Positions 7,529 through 15,614 of a stretch of 64,000 bases of DNA are shown piece by piece. Each line of letters opens with the position of its first letter. Within the stretch, counting starts at the first letter, position 1. Source of the stretch: Levilactobacillus lanxiensis (lineage in GTDB: Bacteria > Bacillota > Bacilli > Lactobacillales > Lactobacillaceae); the NCBI RefSeq assembly GCF_016861655.1, contig NZ_BOLN01000001.1, positions 1 to 64,000 on the forward strand, read 5' to 3'. The notes beneath the pieces were generated by a model that saw only the letters and a list, made by a program, of their open reading frames with translations, was not told the DNA's origin and ran no database searches. Made by a program: the position numbers and the translations under genes.

Positions 7529-9322
7529 TTACCGGTCAGTCCGGGCGCGGAGGGCGTAGAGGATGGTGACCGTATCCACCACTTCCTGGAACACCGCCCC
7601 AATGATGGCTGGAATGACCCCGAAACTAGCAATCAGCATCAGGACCGTACAGATGATAATCCCAATCATCACGGCTTGTTTCGCGACTCGCATGGTATCG
7701 TGGGCAATTGCCCGGGCCATGCTGACCCGCGTCAAGTCATCCTTCAGGACAACGGCATCGGCAGATTCACTGGCCGCAGTGGCTCCGTGCGCCCCCATGG
7801 CAATGCCAACATCGGCGGTCGCCAGGGATGGCGCGTCGTTGATACCGTCACCGACCATGGCAACCGGCCGGTGTTCCGCAGGTAGGTCCGCCAGCACCTG
7901 AATCTTATCCGCTGGCAAACACTCGGCGTGAATTTGGTCGATACCGACCTCACCCGCAATCTGTTTGGCAATCGGTTCGCGGTCCCCGGAAATCATGAGA
8001 AGGTTGCCGACGCCCAGGTGATGCAGGTCGTTCATGGTCTGGGCCGCTTCCGGCCGGACCTGGTCACTGAAGCTCACGTACCCTTGATAGACTCCGGCAG
8101 CGGACACATAAACCGCCGTCTGATCTGGCTTCTTGATAGGCTCATCGCTCACAAAGGACGCCTTCCCGGCCCGGACAACTTGGCCGTTGATGGTGGCGAC
8201 AACTCCCTGTGCCGTGGTTTCCTTCACATCTGTCGCGACCAAGAGCGGTTCGGTATTCGCGGCCACTAAGGATTGCGCCAGCACGTGACCCGAATGTTGT
8301 TCCGCACTCGCTGCCAGTTGCAGGAGTGTTTCAGTTGGAACGGCCGTCACCGGCACGACCTTATCGACCACCAATTTTCCTTGGGTGATGGTCCCGGTCT
8401 TATCAAACGCAAACGTTTTGACCTGCGCCAATTTTTCTAGCGTGGTCCCCGTCTTGACGATGATTCCGTTTCGGCTGGCCCGGCTCATCCCTGAAATCAG
8501 GGCAATCGGCGCCGCCAGAATCAGGGGACACGGTGAAGCCACAACTAACACTTCCGCCAACCGAACTGGGTCGCCGGACAGGTACCAGGCAATCCCCGCA
8601 ATCACGTAAGCCAGCAAGGTAAACGGCACGGCATAACGGTCGGCCATCCGTACGAACTTGGCTGGTTGTGACTCGGCTTGCTTAACCAACCGCACAATGT
8701 TTTGGTACTGACTGTTATCGGCGGTCTGGTCGGCAATCAGATAGACCGAGGCCTCCCCGTTAACACTCCCGGACATGACGGTGTCACCGGCCTGTTTATC
8801 AATGGGGCGGGCTTCACCAGTCAGTGAGGATTCGTTGACCGTGGTTGGACCCGTCTCTAGCGTCCCATCGACGGGCATGACTTCGCCGGGCTTGACCAAC
8901 AACCGGTCACCCACGACGACCGTCTGGATGGCAACGTCCGTAATCGTGTCGCCATCCGCCTTGTGCGCCGACTGGGGCGAATTGTTAAGGAGTTCCTGCA
9001 ACTCACTGTTGGCTCGCCGCGCGGCAAAGTCTTCCAGCGCGTCACCCCCGGTCAGCATCAGGAGGACGATCAAGGCCGCCCAGTATTCGCCAACCGCCAA
9101 CGTGGCAACAACCGCCGTAATCGCGAGCAGGTCCACCCCAAATTTTCCTGACCGCAACGTCTTAACCATTTCAACGAACATCATTAAAGCCAGCAAAATA
9201 CCCAATCCGGTAATCAGAATTTGTGCATAACCCGCCTGGTGATTCACAAATTGGAGCCATAACGCAATGACCCCTAGAATGATAACGAACCAGAATTGTT
9301 TGTACTGACGTAGTTGTTGCAT
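7529..9322 (-). CDS. Heavy-metal P1B-type ATPase, no N-terminal metal-binding domain
   Basis: With the start at 9322 (ATG after GGGGAGGGG) the protein has 597 residues. An upstream GTG/TTG extension to 9385 lacks a binding site. Visible P-type features are the TGE actuator motif (about 168-170), membrane SPC motif (263-265, followed by PLIL), phosphorylation motif DKTGT (307-311) and hinge GDGINDAP. There is no HMA/CxxC domain at the N-terminus. The last helix reads QEVVDTVTILYAL rather than the HEGGT of typical P1B-4 pumps, so the metal class (Zn/Cd/Co or other) cannot be assigned. It pumps metal across the cytoplasmic membrane. The nearby cadD and multicopper oxidase fit a metal-tolerance neighbourhood. 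Confidence 0.88.
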   Translation of the reverse strand: MQQLRQYKQFWFVIILGVIALWLQFVNHQAGYAQILITGLGILLALMMFVEMVKTLRSGKFGVDLLAITAVVATLAVGEYWAALIVLLMLTGGDALEDFAARRANSELQELLNNSPQSAHKADGDTITDVAIQTVVVGDRLLVKPGEVMPVDGTLETGPTTVNESSLTGEARPIDKQAGDTVMSGSVNGEASVYLIADQTADNSQYQNIVRLVKQAESQPAKFVRMADRYAVPFTLLAYVIAGIAWYLSGDPVRLAEVLVVASPCPLILAAPIALISGMSRASRNGIIVKTGTTLEKLAQVKTFAFDKTGTITQGKLVVDKVVPVTAVPTETLLQLAASAEQHSGHVLAQSLVAANTEPLLVATDVKETTAQGVVATINGQVVRAGKASFVSDEPIKKPDQTAVYVSAAGVYQGYVSFSDQVRPEAAQTMNDLHHLGVGNLLMISGDREPIAKQIAGEVGIDQIHAECLPADKIQVLADLPAEHRPVAMVGDGINDAPSLATADVGIAMGAHGATAASESADAVVLKDDLTRVSMARAIAHDTMRVAKQAVMIGIIICTVLMLIASFGVIPAIIGAVFQEVVDTVTILYALRARTDR

Positions 9323-9444
9323 AAAATCCCCTCCCCATTGATTTGTTTGTAACTTGAGTATAGCAGAGCTTGTGACTTTTGCCACACTTGATGAGTCAGT
9401 ATTTTAGCCGCTGAACTAACTGAACGGTCAACCGTTGACCGCAA

Positions 9445-9479
9445 CAAAAAAGTGAGACCCGCCCAACGGCAAGTCTCAC
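9445..9479 (-). terminator. Rho-independent terminator of LPXTG gene
   Basis: GTGAGAC (9452-9458) pairs with GTCTCAC (9473-9479), followed on the minus strand by six T. It is 19 nt after the stop of the adhesin gene. Confidence 0.8.
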
Positions 9480-9497
9480 ATCAATGACTCAGTTAAC

Positions 9498-10859
9498 TTA
9501 GAAATGCCGACGAATCACAGCACCGCCAAGCGTTGCCAAGAAGACCGTTGCACCGAGGAGACTGGCAATATTGCCATTAGCATCCTTGGTTTGAGGTAAC
9601 TTGGTGTTGGCACTAGCATGGTGCATGGTCGTTGTCGTGCCTGGCGTCTGCGTTGCGGTCGCCTTGGACACTGCTGGTTTGGCAGCTGCGGCTTTGGCTG
9701 CGGCAGCCTTCTTAGCAGCGGCTTTTTTGGCAGCAGCTTTCTTCTTGGCCTTAGCAGCTTCTTTGGCTGCTTCTTCCTTCTCTTCTGCTTCCTTTTCTTC
9801 TTGCTCGCGGGCTTCTTCTTCCTCGTCCGTTTCGGTACCGCCATCGACATCAATGGTCCCGGTGTCTTCGTCCTCGTCCTCTTCGTCAGTTTCGTTCACG
9901 TCACCGCTCCCGGAACCACTATTCCCCGTAGAAGAGGAGACTTTACCGTTGGCTTCTTCCGAGTTCTTCCCACCGGAATTGCCGCCGCCCCAGGTCATCA
10001 CGGCATTATTACGGAACTTGTAGCCGGAATGGATCAGTGAAGGATCGGTCACCTTGGTGTAGTAGTCAATCGTGACCAAATTATTCACGGTATTGTTAAA
10101 TTTCAAATCAAAACCCTTGTCCGTGTAGGTCACATCGTAATCCGTGCCCTCCGTCATGGCTGGTTTTTCACGAGTATAGCTCGTGTTGGTGTTCCAGTGA
10201 GCGTTGCTGACGGTAACACCCTTGATCAGTTCTTGGTTATCACCAATCGTGTCTTTGATGTCCAGGTTCTGCATTTCAATTTCACGCCGGTCAACTAAAA
10301 TCGTCCACTTGATGGTCCCATCGTCTTGCAGGACCCCCTTCTTGGACATGTTGGCGTCGTTTTCGACGATGTTGATTTGCGAGGTACTGCTGCCGTTATT
10401 CTCCAATGGGAAAACAACGTCCTTCTCACCAGAATCATCGTAACGGTACTTGGTGGCCAGATTCAACGTTAATTTTGCATTCGTCTTGCCCTCAAGCGCA
10501 TCGTTCATGGTGATGACTACGCCCGTGTCGGACACGACGGCCTTACCGATGACCTGGCCGGTTTCATCCGTCACGTCAAAGGTATCTCCTGGTGTCTTCC
10601 CCTTTAAATTCTCGGGAAAGTCCAGGGTGATGGTGTCCCCACTATGTATTGGTGTGTTGCCAAAGTTCAGCTTGTACTGAATGTCAATCGTATCAGCATG
10701 CTTGAAGTCTGGTCCGTTCGTGACACTAGCCGCGGTGGTAAAATCAGCCCCGTTGTGTGTGGCCGCCTTAGCTGGTGTCGCAGTTTGGCTGACAACTAAC
10801 ACAAAGACTAAACTAAGTAGTCCAATTAGTAGTCGCCAAACTTTACTGTTTTTACTCAA
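9498..10859 (-). CDS. LPXTG-anchored surface adhesin with Ig-like/collagen-binding-type domain
   Basis: This 453-residue protein starts at TTG after GGGAGGGG. Residues 1-33 form a Sec signal peptide ending near AKAA. Residues 34-300 are beta-rich, resembling the Cna/Sdr adhesin fold (segments such as HSGDTITLDFPENL, and a later domain from about 180). A Gly/Ser stretch and very acidic linker (EDEDEDTG) follow at about 320-355, then a Lys/Ala/Glu-rich segment of about 60 residues likely to be helical and wall-spanning. The end is LPQTK, a hydrophobic helix and RRHF, the sortase signal. It is probably an adhesin; the ligand is unknown. Confidence 0.82.
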   Translation of the reverse strand: MSKNSKVWRLLIGLLSLVFVLVVSQTATPAKAATHNGADFTTAASVTNGPDFKHADTIDIQYKLNFGNTPIHSGDTITLDFPENLKGKTPGDTFDVTDETGQVIGKAVVSDTGVVITMNDALEGKTNAKLTLNLATKYRYDDSGEKDVVFPLENNGSSTSQINIVENDANMSKKGVLQDDGTIKWTILVDRREIEMQNLDIKDTIGDNQELIKGVTVSNAHWNTNTSYTREKPAMTEGTDYDVTYTDKGFDLKFNNTVNNLVTIDYYTKVTDPSLIHSGYKFRNNAVMTWGGGNSGGKNSEEANGKVSSSTGNSGSGSGDVNETDEEDEDEDTGTIDVDGGTETDEEEEAREQEEKEAEEKEEAAKEAAKAKKKAAAKKAAAKKAAAAKAAAAKPAVSKATATQTPGTTTTMHHASANTKLPQTKDANGNIASLLGATVFLATLGGAVIRRHF

Positions 10860-10961
10860 AAAAATCCCCTCCCATAACTTTTACGTAGTTTGAGTATACG
10901 CGTCTCACCGGACACTTGGCAATAGTCCCTAGCCAGGTTGCCTTAAATGATAGGTTGCATT

Positions 10962-10997
10962 CAAAAAGCGCCCCCGAAAGTAACTCTCGAGCGCGCT
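10962..10997 (-). terminator. Probable terminator of HesB-like gene
   Basis: AGCGC...GCGCT arms with an inner CGAGAG/CTTTCG pairing are followed on the minus strand by TTTTT. It lies immediately after the stop at 11005. Confidence 0.6.
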
Positions 10998-11004
10998 CCG
11001 ACCC

Positions 11005-11412
11005 CTAGCAGATTCGGGTGCCTAACGTTTGCATTTCTTTCTTCAAATCTAAGTCGGATTTTTCTTCGGCCGTGTAGGTGATCATCCCAACGGCACTGTC
11101 GAGGATTCCCGTGTCATCGCGTAAGGAAAGTTGGTTGAAGACGCGGTCCAGAATCAAGCCGTTGTTCAGGTACAGTTCCGTGTCAGCGTTGGTCCACAGA
11201 TTTAGACCGGCGTCATTTTCAACGGGAATGCTGTACTTGGGGTCCGGTTGGGTCAAGGCCACGAACTGGAACTTGTCGCCAATGGCACAGCTCCCGCCTA
11301 AGGTGGAGTACTGGTTGGATCCGTCATCCAGCGTTAATAAGAGCACCGTCTCCGGCTGAACATTGTCGGCTAAATACGTTTTGGCCGCATCTTTAATTGA
11401 AATTTTCATCAT
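11005..11412 (-). CDS. HesB/IscA-like iron-sulfur biosynthesis family protein
   Basis: The 135-residue acidic, soluble protein resembles the lactobacillus branch of the HesB/IscA (Fe-S_biosyn) fold: N-terminal MKISIKDAAK, central beta segments and a C-terminal RIC. The three conserved cysteines of true IscA are not present as a CxC pair; only one Cys near the middle (GGSCAIG) and the terminal Cys are seen, so a scaffold role is doubtful. Start is one of two adjacent ATGs after AAGGA. It has its own terminator and no operon partner. The family call rests on overall similarity as remembered, so confidence is moderate. Confidence 0.6.
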   Translation of the reverse strand: MMKISIKDAAKTYLADNVQPETVLLLTLDDGSNQYSTLGGSCAIGDKFQFVALTQPDPKYSIPVENDAGLNLWTNADTELYLNNGLILDRVFNQLSLRDDTGILDSAVGMITYTAEEKSDLDLKKEMQTLGTRIC

Positions 11413-11606
11413 TAAATCCTTCTTTCCAGGTCCTGGTTAAAATGACCGTGTTTCTGGGATTATCCGTTCTCAGCAGTCGGCTTTTGTTTTGTTAAAACAA
11501 TTTCATTGTGCACAATCATTTATACACCCAGTTCGCCTGAAAGTAAACGATTTTGCTTACAAATAGGCAGTGTCAAAATGGAAGACCCCTGATTCTTACA
11601 CAAGCC

Positions 11607-11651
11607 CAAAAAGTCGCCAACCACCGATGAACTCGGCAGTTGACGACTTTT
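11607..11651 (-). terminator. Rho-independent terminator of ABC operon
   Basis: AAGTCGCCAAC pairs with GTTGACGACTT (one G-T pair), with TTTTT on the minus strand. It follows the GntR gene, the last of the operon. Confidence 0.75.
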
Positions 11652-11663
11652 ACGGTTAGGACA

Positions 11664-12032
11664 TTAACTTTCAAAACTCCGTTTGACCATGGCAATCAAC
11701 TCGTCTTCCGACAGGTTGAGCTTCTTGGCCTCGCTGGTGAAACCCGCCACGTAGCGTTCCGAGAACTCTGACCGACGCTTCTCGCGGATCATGCTCTCAG
11801 CTGCCGGCGTGACAAACATCCCCAGCCCCCGGCGTTTTTCAATCATCCCCGCCGTGACTAGGCGGTTCATGCCCTTCAAGGCAGTCGCCGGATTAATATG
11901 AAATTCTTTGGACATTTCAGTCGTCGACGGGACCTGTTCACCTGCCTGGTAAATACCGGTAAAGATGGCATCTTCCATCTGCTCGGCCACCTGCAGGTAA
12001 ATCGGTTCCGGACTATCAAAGTTAAAATTCAT
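11664..12032 (-). CDS. GntR-family regulator, YtrA subfamily
   Basis: About 122 residues from the ATG at 12032 (GTGGGA upstream); the frame stays open to 12044. Residues 5-70 form the GntR winged helix (PIYLQVAEQMEDAIFTG, VPSTTEMSKEFHINPATALKGMN, then KRRGLGMFV). The short C-terminal tail of two helices is typical of YtrA, which lacks a full effector domain. It is the last gene of an operon with an ABC exporter (24-36 nt gap to the permease), an arrangement in which YtrA-type proteins repress their own operon until cell-envelope stress. The palindrome at 14683-14704 is its likely operator. Confidence 0.85.
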   Translation of the reverse strand: MNFNFDSPEPIYLQVAEQMEDAIFTGIYQAGEQVPSTTEMSKEFHINPATALKGMNRLVTAGMIEKRRGLGMFVTPAAESMIREKRRSEFSERYVAGFTSEAKKLNLSEDELIAMVKRSFES

Positions 12033-12068
12033 ACAATTTCCCACATTCTTTTGACGTGCATTTCGTCA

Positions 12069-13883
12069 CTAGTCGTTCGGTGCTTGTGGCAACACGATGC
12101 GCCAGTACAGGGCCAGCGTGATGAGGTAATAAATGGCGTACAGCCCGATGAAAATCAGGAAGGTACTGCCAATTCCCAGATAGGGACTCATCGGCGCGGC
12201 CATCAGTGGCTTAAACATTTGTAGCCCGAACAAAACATCGATTACTCCCATGATACCAGGAATCAGGAATAAAATCCCAATTTCTTTTGCAATACCGTGG
12301 CGCATCAAGCTTTGACGCACGCCGACCTTGTACAGCATCCGGTAACGCCGTTGGTCGCCGGGAGCCCCAGAGAGGATCTTAAACATCAAGCAGGACGCCA
12401 GCATGGCCAGGAACGCGATTCCCAAGAAGTACCCAATGAATTCCAGTCCCCCGAAGAAGGCCAACATCATTTCATAGTTCTGGTAATTGCCGACCGTCAT
12501 GGTACCCGGTTGGCTGAAGCGCGCCGTTTCCAGCTTGTTCAATTTTTTCAATGCTGGGAGGTCCTGTTGCAGGTTCTTGACCCGCACTGTGGTGACCATG
12601 ACCACGGTGCCGGATTGTTTCGCAAACTGCTTGGCCGTCAAGATCTTCGGTGCGTAGGCGCCCACCTTGCCCAGGGCTAAACTGAGAAAGTCTAGATCAC
12701 TGATACCGGACTTTTTGAATTTCGTCAAGGATTCCGTGTACAGCTTCTGGTCATTCATGTTGCCAGAATTGCTGTGCGCCCGCAGTTCAACGGGCGTTGC
12801 CGTCAATTCACTGGCGTTGTAGTACACCGTCTTGCCCTGGCGCTTTTGCGTATAGGTCGCCTGATGGGCAATGTGCAACTGGTCGATCAATTTCTGCTCA
12901 CGCGCCGTTTTATCATGCACGGCAACCGTGTACGTGCCAATCTTCTCGGCCATCATCGGCAATTGGCGGTGATACCCGGAGCCGACGGTGATTGCGCCCA
13001 AAGCCATGGCAAAGAGCAACGACACAATCGTCAACATCCGCGTATAATTGTGGACCCGGAAGTTTAACTGACCTAATAGGAAGCCGTTCAAGTGTTTCTT
13101 AGCCCAACCCGTGTGACGTAACGCCCGAATTACCATTAAAATGGTTGCCCGGAACAACAGGTAGGTCCCCAACGTAATCGTCACCAGGCCAATTGGAATC
13201 GCTAATAACTGAAGTGCCTTGATGTCAGCCAGTGCCCAGTAGCCGGCAGCCAGTAAGCCGATGCCCAGCACGCCTTGGACCATTTGCCGCAACGGCTTGA
13301 CCTTCGGCTGGTTGGCCAATTCATCACTGTGTAACAATTTCAAAACAGTGGTCCGCGTCAGCTTGATCAGGTTAAACAGGGACGCCAGAATGAACAACCC
13401 CACGTAGAGCACGCCCGTGGCCACGATGGCTGGCACGTAGACCGCCGTCAAATGGCTCAGGTGTAGCCCCAACATATTTAGCAGGAAGCCCACTAAGAAT
13501 TTGCTCATCAATAGTCCTAAGACCAAACCAATCGCCGTCGCAAGGGTTCCCAGAATCAACGTTTCCAAGAAGACGAGTTCCCCAACTCGTTTGCGCGTGG
13601 CCCCGAGCATCATGAACAGCCCGTAGTCGTGTTGCCGCATGCTCAGCAGGAAACTGTTGGCATACATGATGTAGACCACGGTGATCAGAATCAACAGGAC
13701 CGCCCCGAAGCCAAAAATCACGTTGGCGGAGGAGATGGCGGCGTTGGCCTTCAGAAAGGCCTGGTTCGTCGCCAGGTTGGCGAACATGTAAAAGATGGCG
13801 GCCGACATGGTCAGTCCTGCCAGCAAGACCAGATAGTCTCGCCGCCGGTTCTTAATCCCGGCTAAAGCTAATTTTCCTAACAT
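12069..13883 (-). CDS. ABC transporter permease, FtsX/BceB-like
   Basis: The 604-residue membrane protein has about ten helices. One lies near the N-terminus, then a three-helix FtsX block around residues 55-190, further helices at 200-300, an extracytoplasmic region of about 200 residues (about 310-500), and a second FtsX block at the C-terminus. Size and layout match BceB/VraG-type permeases involved in antimicrobial-peptide sensing or resistance, though those are usually paired with a two-component system, not GntR. It starts 11 nt after the ATPase stop and shares its operon. Confidence 0.85.
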   Translation of the reverse strand: MLGKLALAGIKNRRRDYLVLLAGLTMSAAIFYMFANLATNQAFLKANAAISSANVIFGFGAVLLILITVVYIMYANSFLLSMRQHDYGLFMMLGATRKRVGELVFLETLILGTLATAIGLVLGLLMSKFLVGFLLNMLGLHLSHLTAVYVPAIVATGVLYVGLFILASLFNLIKLTRTTVLKLLHSDELANQPKVKPLRQMVQGVLGIGLLAAGYWALADIKALQLLAIPIGLVTITLGTYLLFRATILMVIRALRHTGWAKKHLNGFLLGQLNFRVHNYTRMLTIVSLLFAMALGAITVGSGYHRQLPMMAEKIGTYTVAVHDKTAREQKLIDQLHIAHQATYTQKRQGKTVYYNASELTATPVELRAHSNSGNMNDQKLYTESLTKFKKSGISDLDFLSLALGKVGAYAPKILTAKQFAKQSGTVVMVTTVRVKNLQQDLPALKKLNKLETARFSQPGTMTVGNYQNYEMMLAFFGGLEFIGYFLGIAFLAMLASCLMFKILSGAPGDQRRYRMLYKVGVRQSLMRHGIAKEIGILFLIPGIMGVIDVLFGLQMFKPLMAAPMSPYLGIGSTFLIFIGLYAIYYLITLALYWRIVLPQAPND

Positions 13884-13894
13884 CGTGCGTCCCC

Positions 13895-14653
13895 CTACTC
13901 GTTAAACGTGCCTAATTCGTTCAAAATCCCCTGATAAAAGGTACTCCGGTCCTGGTCGCCGCGGCGTAACTCAGAGCCAATCTGCCCGTCCTTGATGAAC
14001 AGGATACGTTGGCAGAAGCTAGCTGAGAACGGATCGTGGGTCACCAAGAGGACGGACATCTTTTGTTGTTCATTGATGGTCGTCAATAGATCCAACAATT
14101 CCCGTGCGCTGGTCGAATCCAACGCCCCGGTCGGTTCATCCCCCATTAAAATGGCGGGATGGTGAACGATGGCCCGGGCAGCGGCGACCCGTTGTTTCTG
14201 GCCCCCGGAGAGTTCAGCGGGGTATTTCTGCAACAGATCCGCAATCGACAGCGTCTCAGCCACCTCATGAATCGCCTGATCCATTACTTTGGATGGCGTC
14301 CCCTTCAAGGCCAGTGGCAGGCCGATATTTTCTTCAGCCGTTAAGCTTTCCAACAGATTGAAGTCTTGGAAAATAAAGCCGACTTCTTGTGCCCGAAAAT
14401 CTGCGAGCTGGTTACCGCGCATCTTAGTGACGTCATGGCCGTTGACCACCACGTCCCCCTTGGTTGGCGTGTCTAGTGTGGACAGCATGTTCAGCAGCGT
14501 TGTCTTCCCGGAACCGGACGCCCCCATGATGCCGACGAATTCCCCGGAATCGACGGTGAAGTTCAATCCTTTCAAGGCGGTGTACTGCCGTTCGTTTGCT
14601 TTGCCATACGTTTTTTCTAGGCCACTGACGCTGACCACTGTGTTTGTTGTCAT
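13895..14653 (-). CDS. ABC transporter ATP-binding protein
   Basis: About 252 residues from the ATG at 14653, preceded by GTGGGGG; an ATG at 14668 lacks a binding site. Walker A is GASGSGKTT, the Q-loop lies in FIFQDFNLL, the signature is LSGGQKQR and Walker B is ILMGDEPTGALD. The family is MacB/LolD/BceA-like, which works with FtsX-type permeases. It is first in the operon ATPase-permease-GntR. Together they probably export or remove a peptide or lipid-targeting compound at the membrane. Confidence 0.9.
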   Translation of the reverse strand: MTTNTVVSVSGLEKTYGKANERQYTALKGLNFTVDSGEFVGIMGASGSGKTTLLNMLSTLDTPTKGDVVVNGHDVTKMRGNQLADFRAQEVGFIFQDFNLLESLTAEENIGLPLALKGTPSKVMDQAIHEVAETLSIADLLQKYPAELSGGQKQRVAAARAIVHHPAILMGDEPTGALDSTSARELLDLLTTINEQQKMSVLLVTHDPFSASFCQRILFIKDGQIGSELRRGDQDRSTFYQGILNELGTFNE

Positions 14654-14682
14654 GTTAAGTTCCCCCACTCATTAGTTTGTTG

Positions 14683-14704
14683 GTTAGTTACTTGTGTAAT
14701 TAAC
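14683..14704 (-). promoter_or_regulatory. Palindromic operator of ABC/GntR operon
   Basis: GTTAGTTAC-TTGT-GTAATTAAC is a 9+4+9 inverted repeat with one mismatch, 30-51 nt upstream of the first gene. Position and the presence of a YtrA-type regulator in the operon make autoregulation at this site likely. Confidence 0.65.
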
Positions 14705-14760
14705 TATAACGGTTCTTGGAAAATTGTCAACATTTTTTAAAAACAGATTGGCAAAATCAG

Positions 14761-14935
14761 CGCCTTGCCGGGCGGCCAAAATGAGACCGGTCCGCTGAGG
14801 GAAGGACGCCGGAAGCCTGAGATACGGTCTTCCAGCTTGCTTTGAACCGAAGCCCACGTTTCAAAGTCACCATTCTCTGAAAATCACAGAGAATCCCACA
14901 GCTAGGCTCATTTTGTCCGCCCTATCGGCTGATGT
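14761..14935 (+). repeat. Structured repeat SR4 (subfamily a)
   Basis: It starts CGCCTTGCCGGGCGG. The outer stem GGGCGG.CAAAATGAG pairs with CTCATTTTG.CCGCCC. Hairpin B is GGAAG/CTTCC and variable hairpin C is ATTCTCTG/CAGAGAAT. It lies upstream of the ABC operon. Confidence 0.8.
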
Positions 14936-15007
14936 TGCACAATCCAATAAAAATACCAAATTCCAAGAGCAACCATTCTGGTTTACACTATCCCCACTGC
15001 CAACTAA

Positions 15008-15184
15008 GCAGTAAACCGCCTACTTCAACTGCCCGTACAAGACCCTCCAGCCAACCCCGTCGCCACAGCTGGCTCCGTCCTGGCCTCCTCCGGCTACGTT
15101 GGTCCACAATTGCGACGAAATTTAATGCAGAGACAAACTTCTTGCAACCGCTTGGTTAATGTTAAAGAAGCCACCACCAACTAA
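15008..15184 (+). pseudogene. Possible 3' remnant of a lost gene
   Basis: A frame of 58 codons without a usable start reads like real protein (VATAGSVLASSGYVGPQLRR and onward) and ends in TAA at 15182. It lies between two structured repeats in a 960-bp gene-free stretch (14654-15614). I do not recognise the family. It could equally be chance; the codon pattern alone supports it weakly. Confidence 0.2.
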
Positions 15185-15230
15185 TCTGCAAAAAAAATTA
15201 GCCCAAGAGCCACCACACTCGCGCGGGCAA

Positions 15231-15505
15231 AACCAGACTTAGTCGCAGGGTTGGGAAAACTGGGCCGGTCGTGGGAGTGACCAGAGGCGCGCCAAGGTGC
15301 CCGGCTGTGTCGATGATCTTAGCTGAGCGATTTCCTCAGCTTAGAGCATGGGACAACCTTTGAGACCGCTTTTCGGCTCAAAGTTGAGGTGGAAGCCCGC
15401 TTCACAGGCTGGAACCGGCCCCACAGCAGGGCGCCTTGAGCTCGCCGCCGGGAACGGACGCGACTAGGCCCAGTTTTCACCAGCCCGGAGGCGAATACAA
15501 AGACA
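15231..15505 (-). repeat. Structured repeat SR5, nested a/b mosaic
   Basis: The ends are subfamily a: GAAAACTGGGCC (15255-15266) pairs with GGCCCAGTTTTC (15467-15478), and the flanks match SR7 (CCCGGAGGCGAATACAAAGACA-like). In place of the subfamily-a interior there is a complete subfamily-b element (about 15275-15460) with its own outer stem and hairpins. It ends about 110 nt before the aldo/keto reductase start. Confidence 0.85.
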
Positions 15506-15614
15506 AGTGTCCACCCGCAACCAAGTGCTGGAAGGCTCTCACGCGAATTTTTGGTAAAAGTCGTGTACACTAGTACCTGTAAGCTTTTATTCTATAATTA
15601 AAGGAGTTTTTCCG

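Noticed and set aside
9601-10040. Two long plus-strand frames opposite the LPXTG adhesin
   Set aside because: They are the antisense reading of the Lys/Ala- and Glu-rich repeats of the adhesin; low-complexity artefact.
11005-11412. Confident call of a functional IscA iron-sulfur scaffold
   Set aside because: The conserved cysteine pattern of IscA (including the terminal CxC) is not present, so only a family-level resemblance is reported.
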